From NCBI RefSeq assembly GCF_017875325.1, contig NZ_JAGGMN010000001.1:2624140-2688139 (forward strand): a stretch of 64,000 nt of DNA, read 5' to 3'. Positions 27,806-37,921 of the stretch are shown here, one piece after another. The DNA comes from Methanofollis sp. W23 (GTDB lineage: Archaea; Halobacteriota; Methanomicrobia; Methanomicrobiales; Methanofollaceae). A model generated the notes under the pieces. It searched no databases, was not told where the DNA came from, and worked only from the letters and a program-made list of their open reading frames with translations. A program made the position numbers and the translations under genes. Within the stretch, counting starts at the first letter, position 1. Each line of letters starts with the position of its first letter.

Positions 27806-28954
27806 TTACATCGCCTCTTTGTAGATCTCGATCACCTCTTCTTTCGTCGCGACCCGCGGGTTGGTGAGGTTGCAGATGTCTTTCATGGCATTCTCGGCCA
27901 GGGTCGGGATGTCCTCTTCCTTGGCGCCGAGCGACTTGACCCCTGGCGGGATCCCGATGTCGGTCGAGAGTGTCCTGATGGCGTCGATGGCCTTGTTTGC
28001 AGCTTCGGTGGTGGAGAGCCCCTCGACATTCTCGCCAAGTGCCCTGGCGATGTCGACAAAGCGCTCGGGTGCGGCGATGAGGTTGAACTTCTCGACATGC
28101 GGCAGGAGGATGGCATTGCAGACGCCGTGCGGGAGGTTGTAGAACCCACCGAGCTGGTGAGCCATGGCATGGACGTAGCCGAGACTGGCGTTGTTGAAGG
28201 CGATGCCGGCGAGGTACTCGGCATGGGCCATCATGTCACGTGCCTGGATGTCGGCGCCGTTGGCGACGGCCGGGCGGAGCCATTTGCCGATGAGCTGGAT
28301 GGCCATCAGAGCGGCGGCGTCGGTGGTCGGTGTGGCGATGGTGGAGACATAGGCCTCGACGGCGTGAGTGAGGGCGTCCATGCCGGTGGCGGCGGTGAGT
28401 GCCGGCGGCATGCTGACCATCAGTTCTGGGTCGTTGATCGCGACCTTGGGGGTCATCTTCCAGTCGACGAGGGCCATCTTGACATGCCGGCGGGTGTCGG
28501 TAATGACCGCGAAGTTGGTCATCTCAGAGGCGGTGCCGGCGGTGGTGTTGACGGCGATGAGCGGCGGCAGCGGTTTTCCGACCTGCCCGGCACCCTCGTA
28601 GTCGTAGATTTTCCCGCCGTTGGTGGCGATGACCCCGACGCCTTTGGCGCAGTCCATCGGGGATCCCCCTCCTGCGGCGACGATCATGTCACAGCCCTCT
28701 TTCTTGTACATCTCGGCGCCCTTGTGGACGGCGTTATCGGTCGGGTTGGGTTCGGCGCCCGGATAGATCACAAAGTCGACACCCGCGCCCTTGAGAAGGA
28801 CCCCGACATCTTCGGCGAGTGCCTTCCCATGTTTCCCGATCCCACAGACAATGAATGCTTTCTTTCCCCCGAGCATCGTGGCCCAGGTCCCGATATCTTT
28901 CACCGCCCCGGCGCCCATGAGAGCGACTGGCGGGTTGAGATAGGTGGATGTCAT
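27806..28954 (-). CDS. Iron-containing alcohol dehydrogenase, copy B (predicted NADP-dependent)
   Basis: Same length as copy A (382 residues) and the same motifs: GGGSPMD, GMDALTH, GYVHAMAH and LPHG. The NAD-selecting Asp is again replaced by Gly (LIVCGIG region). Differences cluster at the N-terminal 100 residues and the C-terminal third, while the metal-binding middle has a 141-base stretch identical to copy A at the DNA level (28082-28222). The ATG at 28954 has GAGGGG upstream; the longer frame upstream is not supported, since copy A starts at the same place. Confidence 0.9.
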   Translation of the reverse strand: MTSTYLNPPVALMGAGAVKDIGTWATMLGGKKAFIVCGIGKHGKALAEDVGVLLKGAGVDFVIYPGAEPNPTDNAVHKGAEMYKKEGCDMIVAAGGGSPMDCAKGVGVIATNGGKIYDYEGAGQVGKPLPPLIAVNTTAGTASEMTNFAVITDTRRHVKMALVDWKMTPKVAINDPELMVSMPPALTAATGMDALTHAVEAYVSTIATPTTDAAALMAIQLIGKWLRPAVANGADIQARDMMAHAEYLAGIAFNNASLGYVHAMAHQLGGFYNLPHGVCNAILLPHVEKFNLIAAPERFVDIARALGENVEGLSTTEAANKAIDAIRTLSTDIGIPPGVKSLGAKEEDIPTLAENAMKDICNLTNPRVATKEEVIEIYKEAM

Positions 28955-29499
28955 TTCTTTTTCCCCTCCGTATGGGGCACCGCAACAGGTACCCTGTGAG
29001 GGTGAGAGATCCCCTGAGGGCATAAAATATTTTGCCCGGTTTGAGAGATTTTCGGTTTTCTCCTCAAAATTGGTCTGAATCTCTTTACGTCTCGGTCCCC
29101 TGTAGGTGGTCTGGCGGAATCTCTGTTCTGTGTGTGGATGGGAGAGCGTGCGGTCAAGGGGTATGGAGGCCAGAATGGTGTTGGTGTGGGTTTCTCTCTT
29201 CTTTGGGGGCACGGGCATCCCGGGGTGCTGACAGTGGTCCTGAAGATCAGTCCTGGGGGTCTGCATCCCCATGAACCTCCCATAGATGAGGATGGGGTGG
29301 GCGGCACGATGCTTGATCAGTGTTTGCTCATCAGACACAAGGAGGGGGATCAGGGATCAATCCGTTCTCATATCTGAACGCCGTGAGAATGTTCGAATGC
29401 GTATAGGTGAGTCCAGGGGTCATGCCGGGTTCTACCGAACCGGCCGGATCGATGACCACGACGGACCTCTCAGGATCCAAAAATGAAAAATCTTCAGGT
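28955..29499. other. Spacer between adh B and fno B
   Basis: Holds the adh B promoter on its left side. 29190-29450 has degenerate R2-like sequence (GTATAGGTGAGTCCAGGGG, TCATGCCGGGTTCTACCG). No gene seen. Confidence 0.45.
28985..29037 (-). promoter_or_regulatory. Candidate promoter and operators of adh B
   Basis: On the minus strand AAATATTTTA (about 29023-29032) is a TATA-like box, flanked exactly by inverted 5-bp arms GGGCA (29018-29022) and TGCCC (29033-29037). A second inverted repeat ACAGG-TAC-CCTGT (28985-28997) lies near the expected start site. Together they look like a repressible promoter. Adh A has a different palindrome. Confidence 0.4.
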
Positions 29500-30147
29500 C
29501 TACCTGAAATAGACCCCAACGTCGCGCATCTTGCTGAACCTGGCGATGTTGATGACAAGAGGGGTGATGGCCTCAATGTACGGCGATACTGCAAGGGGAC
29601 CAGCGTCCAGGGCCTTGAGTTCTGAGACCGAGTTGACCAGTTCCATCACTCTCTTTTTTGCGTCGTCGAAGTCTGAACAGACACAGACCGAGTAATCGAG
29701 AGGTTCGGAGAGCTGCTGCCACTTGCCCGCCGGGATGTTGTTGAAGGCGGCGACGACCTTTGAGTCTGGCAGAAGTTTCTGGAGTTTAAGGGCGGCCGAG
29801 CCGTCCTCTGGCGGGTTGTACTTGAAGTAGTCGGTCCTGATCATCGGGTTCATCAGGCTGATAACCGTCTTGCCCTCCAGTCCGGTGAGCCCCTCGATTG
29901 TCCTCTCCAGGTTCTCGGCCGGGATCGAGAAGACAACGATCTCGGACTCGTCCACGACCCCCTGGTTGGTCGTCGGGAGCAGGTCGAAAGGAAGACCCAA
30001 CACCTTGAGGGCATAGCCGCAGAGTTCGCAGGCGGCCTGGGCCTTCTCTTCGATGCGCGACCCGATATAAACCGAGTGGTCCTGTGAGAGCCGCAACGCC
30101 ATCCCCTGTCCGATCCCCCCGGTCCCTCCAATAATTCCTACTTTCAT
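29500..30147 (-). CDS. fno: F420H2:NADP oxidoreductase, copy B
   Basis: Same length as copy A (215 residues), with GGTGGIGQG and the GSRIEEKA NADP phosphate loop (Lys replaced by Ile at one position, so 2'-phosphate contacts may be weaker). The rest, including SLMNPMIRTDYFKYNPP and FNNIPAGKW, matches copy A closely. AGATATACAATA (about 30164-30175, minus strand) lies about 20-28 bases before the ATG, as for a leaderless mRNA. Confidence 0.92.
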   Translation of the reverse strand: MKVGIIGGTGGIGQGMALRLSQDHSVYIGSRIEEKAQAACELCGYALKVLGLPFDLLPTTNQGVVDESEIVVFSIPAENLERTIEGLTGLEGKTVISLMNPMIRTDYFKYNPPEDGSAALKLQKLLPDSKVVAAFNNIPAGKWQQLSEPLDYSVCVCSDFDDAKKRVMELVNSVSELKALDAGPLAVSPYIEAITPLVINIARFSKMRDVGVYFR

Positions 30148-30683
30148 GTCGGCTTCCTACTGTATTGTATATCTTATGCTTTTCGCCATAAGGTTCTTGA
30201 GACCTGATCTGCCCCTGGCAGGTGATGCCAGGGGACGCAGCACCATACTGGTACTTCGAAAATCCCTTAAATCTGGCTCTGTAGAGACCTTCGTAGCCCT
30301 CTCAGAGTGGCCGTCTGGTCACGTGTCTTCTTGCCTCTTCGTACCTGGGGGGCTGTGCCCCCTGGATGGACCCCGGACCCCCCCTACGACGAGGATGGGT
30401 GGGGACGGCAATGGGGCGGTGTTTCCCTGTGGTGTCCTGCTCGGAGGGGGGAGAAGGGACCCACTCACTCTTAGAGACCCCCATGAATTTCCAACCGCGT
30501 ATGCGTGAACCCGGGAAAGGTGCCGTCAAGGGTCTGGAAATGAAGACTACTCTTCCTCGACTTTGATCAGGAAATGAAACCGGCTCCATCTTTTCCTCCC
30601 TTTCCCGCGGTCAGATCCGGACCTCCCGCCCACGAAGGTTTTTTCTACCCTGAGACCCGGTGAGGGTAGCACGGGAGGGAGAG
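30148..30683. other. Divergent control region, module B, with repeat debris
   Basis: Unlike module A this spacer is GC-rich. GGCTCTGTAGAGACC near 30267 and CCGCGTATGCGTGAACC near 30496 are R1/R2 ends. The GGGGGCTGTGCCCCC hairpin is at about 30350. A T-run at about 30643 precedes the operon. GGAGGG at 30674-30679 is the RBS of the A gene. No gene or clear TATA box seen for the plus strand. Confidence 0.45.
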
Positions 30684-31169
30684 ATGACTGGAGGCATGGG
30701 AGATCACAAAGAGGTGCAGGAGATCCTTGGGGCCTATCCGCGGGATCCCAGGCATCTGCTCGCGGCATTGCAGGACATCCAGGCCGAATACAAGTATCTC
30801 TCGATCGAGTCGATGAAAGAGGTCGCCAGGTATCTTGGCGTGTCGGAAAGCCAGGTCTTTAGTGTCGCCACCTTTTACAAGGCGCTCAGTCTTGTCCCAC
30901 TGGGAAAGAAGGTGATCAAGGTCTGCGCAGGCACGGCATGCCATCTCCGCGGGGCGCCGCGACTCGTCGAGGCCGTCGAAGACGCACTTGGGATCAGGGA
31001 CGGCGAGACCACCGAAGACGGACAGTTCACCCTCCAGACCGTGAACTGTGTCGGGGCCTGTGCGATGGCGCCGGTCGTGGTGGTGAACGAACGGGTGTAC
31101 GGCAAGATGGGGATCGCCGATATCCCGGGTATGATCGAGACGGAGCGTAAGGATGAGGCTGGAGAGTAA
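30684..31169 (+). CDS. NuoE-like [2Fe-2S] subunit (A), module B
   Basis: Counterpart of the module A gene, with ligands in CAGTAC and CVGAC and the same helical lead-in ([16 protein letters not shown]). The ATG at 30684 has GGAGGG five bases upstream and gives 161 residues; an ATG at 30696 is also possible. The start is therefore clearer than in module A. It overlaps the B gene by 17 bases. Confidence 0.88.
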   Translation: MTGGMGDHKEVQEILGAYPRDPRHLLAALQDIQAEYKYLSIESMKEVARYLGVSESQVFSVATFYKALSLVPLGKKVIKVCAGTACHLRGAPRLVEAVEDALGIRDGETTEDGQFTLQTVNCVGACAMAPVVVVNERVYGKMGIADIPGMIETERKDEAGE

Positions 31170-33018
31170 GGAGGCGCTCGAGGGCTACCGCACCTCGCTG
31201 CCACCGAAAGGGGGCACGACCAGGGCGTGGGTACAGGTCTGCGCCGGCACCGGGTGTCTCGCCTTCGGGAGCGCAGCGGTGCGCGAGGCCTTCGAGGAGG
31301 AGGCCAGGAAGAGGGGCATGGAGGTCGGGGTCGCCTTCATGGCCGACGCCACCGGGTGTCATGGATTCTGCGAGCGAGGGCCCCTGGTGGTCGTCCACCC
31401 GGGCGAGATCTTCTATCAGCAGGTGAAGGTCGCGGACGTCCCCGAGATCTTCGAGAAGACGGTCCTGAACGGCGAGGTGATCAGGCGTTTGCTGTACCGC
31501 GATCCCTCGACGAAAGAACGCTACCAGTCCGCCGAGAAGATCCCGTTTTATGCACGTCAGCACCGGGTCGTCCTCAAGAACACCGGGCAGGTCAACCCCT
31601 TCGAGATCGACGACTGTATCCGCGAAGGGGGGTACGCCGGGCTTGCAAAGGCCCTTGCGATGGCGCCGGCCGAAGTGGTCGGGGTCGTGAAGGCCTCTGG
31701 GCTGCGCGGCCGCGGCGGCGGCGGGTTCCCGACCGGGGTGAAGTGGGAGGCCGCTGCCATGATCGAGGCGCCTGAGAAGTACATCGTGGCCAACGGTGAC
31801 GAGGGGGATCCCGGCGCCTTCATGGACCGTAGTCTCATGGAAGGCGACCCGCACAGCGTCGTCGAGGGGATGATCATCGGGGGCTATGCCGTCGGCGCCA
31901 CCCGTGGGATCATCTATGTCAGGAACGAGTACCCGCTCGCGGTCAGGCACCTCACCCGTGCCATCGAGCAGGCGCACGAGTATGGGCTCCTGGGCAAGGG
32001 GGTGCTTGGGAGCAATTTCGATTTCGAGATCGAGATCTTCCGGGGCGGCGGGGCCTTTGTCTGCGGCGAGTCCACCGCCCTGATGACTTCTATCGAGGGA
32101 AAGGCCGGGGTTCCACGGGTCAAGTACATCCGTTCGACCGAGAAGGGACTCTGGGAGGCCCCGACCGTCCTCAACAATGTCGAGACCTGGGGGAATATCC
32201 CGCAGATCCTGGTGCATGGGGCTGAGTGGTTCAGGAGTATGGGCACCGAGAATAGCAGTGGGACCAAGGTTTTCTCGCTCGTCGGCAAGGTCAAGAACAG
32301 TGGGCTTGTCGAGGTGCCGATGGGCATACCCTTGCGCACGATGATCTACGAGATCGGTGGCGGGGTGCTGAAAGACCGCGATTTCAAGGCGGTCCAGACC
32401 GGCGGGCCGTCAGGGGGGTGTCTGCCGACCGAGAAACTCGACCTCCCGGTGGACTTCGACGAACTGCTCAGGGCCGGGTCGATGATGGGGTCTGGGGGGA
32501 TGATCGTGATGGACGAGCACACCTGCATGGTCAATGTCGCCCAGTATTTCATCGATTTCCTGGTCGAGGAGTCGTGCGGGAAATGCACGCCCTGTCGCGA
32601 GGGACTCAAGGCGATGCAGACGCTGCTCCACGGTCTCACCTCGGGTACTGCCAGGCCCGGCGACACCGCCCTGCTCAAGGAGTTTGCCGGGTATGTGCGC
32701 GACACCTCCCTCTGTGGCCTTGGCAAGACCGCTGCAAACCCGGTGCTCTCGACGATGCACTGGTTCCCTGAAGAATATGAGGAGCACGAAAACGAGGGGT
32801 TCTGCCGGGCCGGGGTCTGCAGCGGGTTGTATGCCCTTGAAATCGACCCTGAACTCTGCACCGGGTGCACCCTCTGCGCCAAGGTCTGCCCGGTCGATGC
32901 CGCGACCGGGGAGAAGAAGCAGACCCACCATATCGACATGGAGAAATGCATCACTTGCGGGTCGTGCATTGATGTCTGTCCTGTCAGGGCGGTCAAGGTC
33001 GTGAGGGAGGTGAGGTGA
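31153..33018 (+). CDS. NuoF-like flavoprotein subunit (B), module B
   Basis: A 621-residue counterpart of the module A subunit. It keeps the N-terminal [2Fe-2S] cysteines (VCAGTGC and ATGCHGFC), [26 protein letters not shown], the ESCGKCTPC cluster, the CRAGVC pair and two C-terminal [4Fe-4S] clusters ([24 protein letters not shown]). The DNA around the FMN motif is identical to module A for about 65 bases, whereas the N-terminal 130 residues have diverged most. The C gene starts one base after its stop. Confidence 0.92.
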   Translation: MRLESKEALEGYRTSLPPKGGTTRAWVQVCAGTGCLAFGSAAVREAFEEEARKRGMEVGVAFMADATGCHGFCERGPLVVVHPGEIFYQQVKVADVPEIFEKTVLNGEVIRRLLYRDPSTKERYQSAEKIPFYARQHRVVLKNTGQVNPFEIDDCIREGGYAGLAKALAMAPAEVVGVVKASGLRGRGGGGFPTGVKWEAAAMIEAPEKYIVANGDEGDPGAFMDRSLMEGDPHSVVEGMIIGGYAVGATRGIIYVRNEYPLAVRHLTRAIEQAHEYGLLGKGVLGSNFDFEIEIFRGGGAFVCGESTALMTSIEGKAGVPRVKYIRSTEKGLWEAPTVLNNVETWGNIPQILVHGAEWFRSMGTENSSGTKVFSLVGKVKNSGLVEVPMGIPLRTMIYEIGGGVLKDRDFKAVQTGGPSGGCLPTEKLDLPVDFDELLRAGSMMGSGGMIVMDEHTCMVNVAQYFIDFLVEESCGKCTPCREGLKAMQTLLHGLTSGTARPGDTALLKEFAGYVRDTSLCGLGKTAANPVLSTMHWFPEEYEEHENEGFCRAGVCSGLYALEIDPELCTGCTLCAKVCPVDAATGEKKQTHHIDMEKCITCGSCIDVCPVRAVKVVREVR

Positions 33019-33019
33019 G

Positions 33020-33793
33020 ATGGTGGAAGTGACGATCGACGGGCAGAGGACTGAGGTCGAAAAAGGGACGACAGCCCTGGAGGCGGCGCGTGCCCTGGGC
33101 ATTGAGGTGCCGACTCTCTGCTACCACGAGGGGATGGCGCCTGACGGGAACTGCCGCCTCTGCCAGGTGGAGGTGGGCGAACTCGGGCGGAGCAAACTGG
33201 TCATCTCGTGCATGTACCCGATCACGCGGCCAGTCGAGATCATGACCGACACTCCCGCGGTCCTTGCCGCCCGCGCCTTTGTGCTCAGGCTGCTCCTTAC
33301 CCGTTCGCCACACTCACCGGTCCTCCAGCACCTTGCGGAGGAGTACGGCGTCGAACCCCTGGACGAACGTTTCGCTCCAGGCGGAGAACCCGACCTCTGC
33401 ATCAGGTGCGGCCGGTGTGTGCGGGCCTGCGCCGACCTTGGGAACTGTCTCGGGTTTGTCGGGCGCGGATGGGAGAAGGAGGTGCATACGCCATTCAGAG
33501 AACCGACCGCTGACTGTCGGGGGTGTGCGGCCTGTGCCGAGGTCTGCCCGACTGGTGCGATCCCTGTCGTCGAGGACGAGGAGGCGGGCACCAGGACGAT
33601 CTGGGGGCGGACCTTCGACCTGGTCGCCTGCGAGGTCTGCGGCGAACTGTTTGCGACGAAGGAACAGATCGAGGTGGTGGAACCCGGGTTTGAGACGAAA
33701 GGCCTGCGGCTTCTCTGCCCGAGGTGTCGGCGGATCGTCGAGGCGCGGGAGGTCGGGGCCGGGGTGGGGTCGCGTGAGGAGAAGAAGGGGTGA
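33020..33793 (+). CDS. NuoG/HoxU-like FeS subunit (C), module B
   Basis: A 257-residue counterpart of module A subunit C, with the [2Fe-2S] domain, two [4Fe-4S] clusters (CIRCGRCVRAC; CRGCAACAEVCP) and a C-terminal four-Cys knuckle (CEVCG...CPRC). As in copy A the NuoG His/Cys cluster is replaced by SPHSPVLQHLAEEYG. Since both copies lack it, this is a family trait and not decay. GAGGTGAG precedes the ATG. Confidence 0.88.
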   Translation: MVEVTIDGQRTEVEKGTTALEAARALGIEVPTLCYHEGMAPDGNCRLCQVEVGELGRSKLVISCMYPITRPVEIMTDTPAVLAARAFVLRLLLTRSPHSPVLQHLAEEYGVEPLDERFAPGGEPDLCIRCGRCVRACADLGNCLGFVGRGWEKEVHTPFREPTADCRGCAACAEVCPTGAIPVVEDEEAGTRTIWGRTFDLVACEVCGELFATKEQIEVVEPGFETKGLRLLCPRCRRIVEAREVGAGVGSREEKKG

Positions 33794-33870
33794 CTATCTC
33801 ACCCTGGTGACGGGATGGGAACGGTTAAATTGGAGAGTAGAGATCGTGGGACTATTGAGGGGGGAAAAAG

Positions 33871-34359
33871 ATGGAAAAGACTGAGAACCTGCTGCTGATC
33901 ACGCCTGACAGGTGCATCGGCTGCGGGACCTGTGAACTGGCATGCTCGCTCGGGCATGAAGGGGAGTTTCGGCCGGCGGTATCAAGAATATCGGTCCACC
34001 GGTTCGAGGCCGGGGTGAACGTCCCGATGGCCTGTCTGCAATGTGACAAACCGGCATGTGTGGCCGGGTGCCCTACCGGTGCCCTCGAGAAGGACACCGA
34101 GACCGGGATGGTCAATGTCATTGCGTCGAAGTGTATCGGGTGCCGGATGTGCGTGATGGCCTGCCCGTTCGGCAACATTTCGTACAGCATGGCAGAGAAA
34201 CAACCATTGAAGTGTGATCACTGCGGCGGCAGTCCGTTGTGCGCCGAGTTCTGTCCGACGAACGCCATCGAGTATCTGCCGGCGGAGACAGCAACGATCC
34301 AGCGGAAGAAGGCGTTCTCGGCGAAGATTGCCGCCGGACTTTCGGAGGTGGAGATCTGA
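33871..34359 (+). CDS. Four-cluster ferredoxin-like subunit (S), module B
   Basis: 162 residues, like copy A, with the same sixteen cysteines in four [4Fe-4S] sets ([49 protein letters not shown]). GGGGGG lies upstream of the ATG, after a 77-base gap from the C gene. It is coupled to the aldehyde oxidoreductase gene by a TGATG overlap. Confidence 0.9.
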   Translation: MEKTENLLLITPDRCIGCGTCELACSLGHEGEFRPAVSRISVHRFEAGVNVPMACLQCDKPACVAGCPTGALEKDTETGMVNVIASKCIGCRMCVMACPFGNISYSMAEKQPLKCDHCGGSPLCAEFCPTNAIEYLPAETATIQRKKAFSAKIAAGLSEVEI

Positions 34360-36167
34360 TGTACGGCTGGATGGGGACGGTGCTCCGGATCGATCTTGCG
34401 GCGGGTACGGTCAAGAAAGAGGCACTGAACAAGACGTTTGCCGAGGAGTTCATCGGGTCCAGGGGACTTGGCGAGAAGTACTTTATGGAAGAGGTCGACC
34501 CGACGGTGGACGCCCTCTCGCCGGGGAACAAACTCATATTTGCCACCGGGCCGCTGACCGGGACGATGGGCGTCTCGACCGGGCGCTACGACGTCGTCGC
34601 CAAGGCCCCGCTGAACAATACTCTCGCCTCGTCCAATTCGGGGGGGTACTTCGGTGCCGAGGTGAAGTACGCGGGTTACGACCTGATCATCTTCGAGGGG
34701 AAGGCGGCAAAGCCGGTATATATCTGGATCAACAATGCTGTCGTCGAAATCCGCGACGCCTCTCATCTCTGGGGCAAGACGGTCTATGAGACCGACGACG
34801 CCGTGAAAGCCGAGACCGATCCCGAGGCAGAGGTGGCCTGTATCGGTCCTGCTGGCGAGAAAATGGTGCTCTTTGCGAACATCATGAACGACAAACACCG
34901 TGCCGCTGGTCGGACCGGGATCGGGGCGGTGATGGGCTCGAAGAACCTCAAGGGTATCGCCATCCGCGGGACCAAGGGGATCAAGGTCGCCGACAGAGAC
35001 GGGTTCCTCTCCATCGTGAGGGAGGCGAGGAAGAAGATCGCGGAGAACCCGGTCACCTCCCAGGGCCTGCCAACGTATGGGAGCAACATCCTGGTCAACA
35101 TCATCAACGAGGCCGGGGCCTTCCCGACGAACAACTGGCGCGAGGCCTACTTCGACGAGGCCGACAAGATCTCGGGGGAGACGCTCACCGGCGAGCACCT
35201 GGTCCATGGCAAGGGCTGCGGGAGTTGCGTGGTCGGGTGCGGCCGCGTCGCCAAGGCCCATGGGCGCTACCAGGAGGTCGGCGAGGGGCCTGAATACGAG
35301 TCGGCCTGGTCGTTTGGGGCGGACTGCGGGATCGCTGACATGGATGCCGTCCTGAAGGCGAACTTCCTCTGCAATGAACTTGGGATGGACACCATCTCAA
35401 TGGGATCGACGATCGCCTGTGCGATGGAACTCGCCGATATCGGGGCGATCGATCAGGTGCAGGACGGTATCGAGGTCCGTTTTGGGAGTACGGAGGCGCT
35501 GGTCGAACTGACGCGGGCCACCGCCTATCGCAAGGGGTTCGGTGATGACCTGGCCCTGGGTTCGTACCGCCTGGGCGAGAAGTACGGCCACCCCGAACTC
35601 TCGATGAGTGTCAAGAAGCAGGAGATGCCAGCCTATGATCCCAGGGCGATCCAGGGGATCGGGCTGGAGTACGCCACCTCCAACCGCGGCGGGTGCCATG
35701 TCCGGGGCTACACCATCTCGCCCGAGATCCTTGGCCTCCCGATGAAACTGGACCCGGCGGTCACCGAGGGGAAGGCCGATGTTCTTAAGATCTTCCAGGA
35801 CCTCACTGCCGCACTCTCTTCGTCGGGCACCTGTCTCTTTGCCTCGTTTGCGATCGGTGCCGACGAGATCGCTGCCGAACTGAAGGTGACCACCGGGGTC
35901 GACTATACTCCTGAGCGGATCATGGCGATCGGCGAGAGAATCTGGAATATGGAGCGGGTGTTCAACCTTAAGAACGGCTACACCGCTGCAGACGACACCC
36001 TCCCGCCCAGGTTGCTCAACGACCCGATCCCGCGGGGGCCTGCAAAGGGCCGGGTCAGCAGGTTGCCCGAGATGCTACCCGAGTACTATAAGGTCCGCGG
36101 CTGGGACGAGCAGGGGGTCCCGACGCAGGAGAAGCTGAAAGAACTCGGACTTGAAAAACTGGCCTAA
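34359..36167 (+). CDS. aor: Tungsten-type aldehyde:ferredoxin oxidoreductase, catalytic subunit (L), module B
   Basis: 602 residues, same length as copy A. The FeS ligands are in CGSCVVGC and GTCLF, and the active-site segments PEYES and GCHVRGY are kept. Most differences are conservative and concentrate at about 355-410 and the C-terminal 80 residues, which form part of the substrate entrance in AOR enzymes, so substrate range may differ between copies (inference). The start at 34359 matches copy A; the longer frame lies within the S gene. Confidence 0.95.
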   Translation: MYGWMGTVLRIDLAAGTVKKEALNKTFAEEFIGSRGLGEKYFMEEVDPTVDALSPGNKLIFATGPLTGTMGVSTGRYDVVAKAPLNNTLASSNSGGYFGAEVKYAGYDLIIFEGKAAKPVYIWINNAVVEIRDASHLWGKTVYETDDAVKAETDPEAEVACIGPAGEKMVLFANIMNDKHRAAGRTGIGAVMGSKNLKGIAIRGTKGIKVADRDGFLSIVREARKKIAENPVTSQGLPTYGSNILVNIINEAGAFPTNNWREAYFDEADKISGETLTGEHLVHGKGCGSCVVGCGRVAKAHGRYQEVGEGPEYESAWSFGADCGIADMDAVLKANFLCNELGMDTISMGSTIACAMELADIGAIDQVQDGIEVRFGSTEALVELTRATAYRKGFGDDLALGSYRLGEKYGHPELSMSVKKQEMPAYDPRAIQGIGLEYATSNRGGCHVRGYTISPEILGLPMKLDPAVTEGKADVLKIFQDLTAALSSSGTCLFASFAIGADEIAAELKVTTGVDYTPERIMAIGERIWNMERVFNLKNGYTAADDTLPPRLLNDPIPRGPAKGRVSRLPEMLPEYYKVRGWDEQGVPTQEKLKELGLEKLA

Positions 36168-36171
36168 ATTT

Positions 36172-36400
36172 GGCTTTATGGGAGCCCCCTGATAAATCTC
36201 TCGGACGGGGGCTTGCCGCCCCCCGAACCCCCACTCCACGATAGGTCGAGGACGGCAAAACTCTCTTTATGGTCATCGATTCAGCCTTCCCGGCCCTACC
36301 GTTATCCCGGGGGTTCCGGGGGCAACGCCCCTGGCGTGATTGTGGGGAAGGCGATTGAGTCACCCTTGCACCGAGAAGAAGTGAGGGTTTCTACAAAGCC
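36172..36400 (+). repeat. R1 interspersed repeat, best complete copy
   Basis: 229 bp from TGGCTTTATGGGAGCCCC to GAGGGTTTCTACAAAGCC. It shows in order the hairpin GGGGGCTTGCCGCCCCC, core CACGATAGGTCGAGGACGGC, ATTCAGCCTTCCCGGCC, the hairpin CCGGGGGCAACGCCCCTGG, GTGGGGAAGGCGATTGAGTC, CACCCTTGCACC, and the right end. It starts five bases after the AOR B stop, so it may also end that mRNA. Confidence 0.75.
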
Positions 36401-36627
36401 GAAAATTCCTATGGATTTTTGGGTTTGCATGGGCCTGTGCCCCCGGAGCCTGACGACCTGGGGGACTGCCACTCAACTGCCGTCCCTGGACCCCCTGCGA
36501 CGATTGGCGGGGGACGGTATTTCGATGGATCACGTATGTGCGATCCTATATTTTGTCGACGAGATCCCATCCCCCTCCTATCCTCACAGCAGGGGGGTCG
36601 GGGGGTGTAACCCCCCCGGGTACAAGA
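36401..36627. other. Rest of spacer between AOR B and tiaS
   Basis: No gene seen. GTTTGCATGGGCCTGTGCCCCC near 36422 and GGGGGGTCGGGGGGTGTAACC near 36593 are repeat-like fragments. The two flanking genes converge here. Confidence 0.4.
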
Positions 36628-37869
36628 TTAACTGGACTCATTCCACCGCAGCCCGGGTTCTCCTCGCACCAGGGGTTTTGAGAGGTGCCGGCGTGCCGTC
36701 GGCGGCACTTCGAACCACCCCGGGATGATCGCTCGTGGCGAGACGACCTGTTCGGGCTCGGCCACCCTCGCCCCGCACTGGCGGCACTTGTAACCCTTCT
36801 CCCGTCCCGCCGAGGTCATCCGCTTCCCGCAGGTTGGGCAGAGGGGTGGGCGATACCGGACGTCTGCCGCCGCGTCTCTAAGCCGGATCTTTTCCAGGTT
36901 GAGGCTCCCGTGTTTGTAACTCCCGCAGACGACGACCCGGTCACCTGGGGCCAGGGCCCGCACCACATCGCGGAACCCCTTTGTTGGCTCATAGGCCATG
37001 CACCTGAGGCACTCGTCGCCGTCGCGGACCGTGATCTCGACGTGACCTCCCTCGCCGGTCGTCGCCCGTTCCGCGACGATGGCCGCCACGCAGTACGACC
37101 GCCCGTCGAGGAGGGCGCCGACCGTGCCAGGGACGAGGTGGGCGTCGGTCCCCTGGTTGGTGACCCAGACCTGCGCGATTGGCGCCTTTTCCGCGATGAT
37201 CCGCCCGGCCGCCGCCCCCACCCAGGCCTGACTCTCGCCCCTGATCCCGTAGAGGACCGGGTCGGGGGTGTGAGGTACGCAGACGACGACTTTGTTCTCC
37301 GGATCGACCGAGTCCCACGTATGCGGCCAGGTCGCCGCCTCTGCCGCAAAGACCGAGTCGCGCTCGACCTGTCTCGGTGTCCCGAAGCGGTCGGCGGCGC
37401 GGTAGGCCAGGAGTTCGTAGGTTCTATCTGGCAGTACGCTTGCGACCGCCGCCGTCGCCCCGATCAGGCCGCGGCAGTTCTTCCACCCGCGTGCGAGCGC
37501 CCCGGCACCTTCGAGGACTTCCCGCGCCTCTTCGACCATGCAGAAATCCTGCACCGCCTGCCAGTAGAACTCCGGCGCCGGGGCCTCCTCGACGACCACT
37601 AGCCCGGGGTTGGTGTTCTCGCAGGAGAGATCGGCGAGGTCGTCCACCAGTGCCCCGGCGATCGAGAACGCCAGTTCAGGGTTCCCTTCGGCCCTGAGAC
37701 AGACTGCGGCGTTCCCTCTGGTCTTATGGGGGGCGTTCGGGTTGAGCCTGACCAGCCTGGTTTCCGTGACCCCGATGCCTGCGCTCCTGAGGTTTCTGGC
37801 CAGCACGGCCCCCAGATAGGTCGTGCACATCCCCGCCGGCGAGTCGGTGTCGTCGATACCGATGAGCAT
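36628..37869 (-). CDS. tiaS: tRNA(Ile2) 2-agmatinylcytidine synthetase
   Basis: Attaches agmatine to the wobble cytidine of the CAU-anticodon isoleucine tRNA so that it reads AUA; this modification is archaeal. The 413-residue protein starts MLIGIDDTDSPAGMCTT, with the kinase-like site. The middle region is TKSL-like (CRGLIGATAAVASVL). An OB fold (HVEITVRDGDECLRCMAYEPT) and a C-terminal zinc ribbon (CPTCGKRM...CRQCGARV) follow. Length and order fit TiaS. It is divergent from the HTH regulator. Confidence 0.92.
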   Translation of the reverse strand: MLIGIDDTDSPAGMCTTYLGAVLARNLRSAGIGVTETRLVRLNPNAPHKTRGNAAVCLRAEGNPELAFSIAGALVDDLADLSCENTNPGLVVVEEAPAPEFYWQAVQDFCMVEEAREVLEGAGALARGWKNCRGLIGATAAVASVLPDRTYELLAYRAADRFGTPRQVERDSVFAAEAATWPHTWDSVDPENKVVVCVPHTPDPVLYGIRGESQAWVGAAAGRIIAEKAPIAQVWVTNQGTDAHLVPGTVGALLDGRSYCVAAIVAERATTGEGGHVEITVRDGDECLRCMAYEPTKGFRDVVRALAPGDRVVVCGSYKHGSLNLEKIRLRDAAADVRYRPPLCPTCGKRMTSAGREKGYKCRQCGARVAEPEQVVSPRAIIPGWFEVPPTARRHLSKPLVRGEPGLRWNESS

Positions 37870-37921
37870 GAAGCGATTATTTATTAGGGCGTCGTACTAT
37901 ATCCACCTTTAACGAGTGACA

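Noticed and set aside
27806-29338. 510-residue version of alcohol dehydrogenase B
   Set aside because: The extra 128 N-terminal residues cross the promoter region and have no counterpart in copy A, which starts at the equivalent ATG.
18337-36167. Reading the modules as complex I or a hydrogenase
   Set aside because: There are no membrane subunits and no hydrogenase large subunit. The NuoEFG-like proteins end in an AOR pair instead.
36213-36728. 171-codon plus-strand frame downstream of AOR B
   Set aside because: It is made from an R1 copy and the antisense of the tiaS 3' end.
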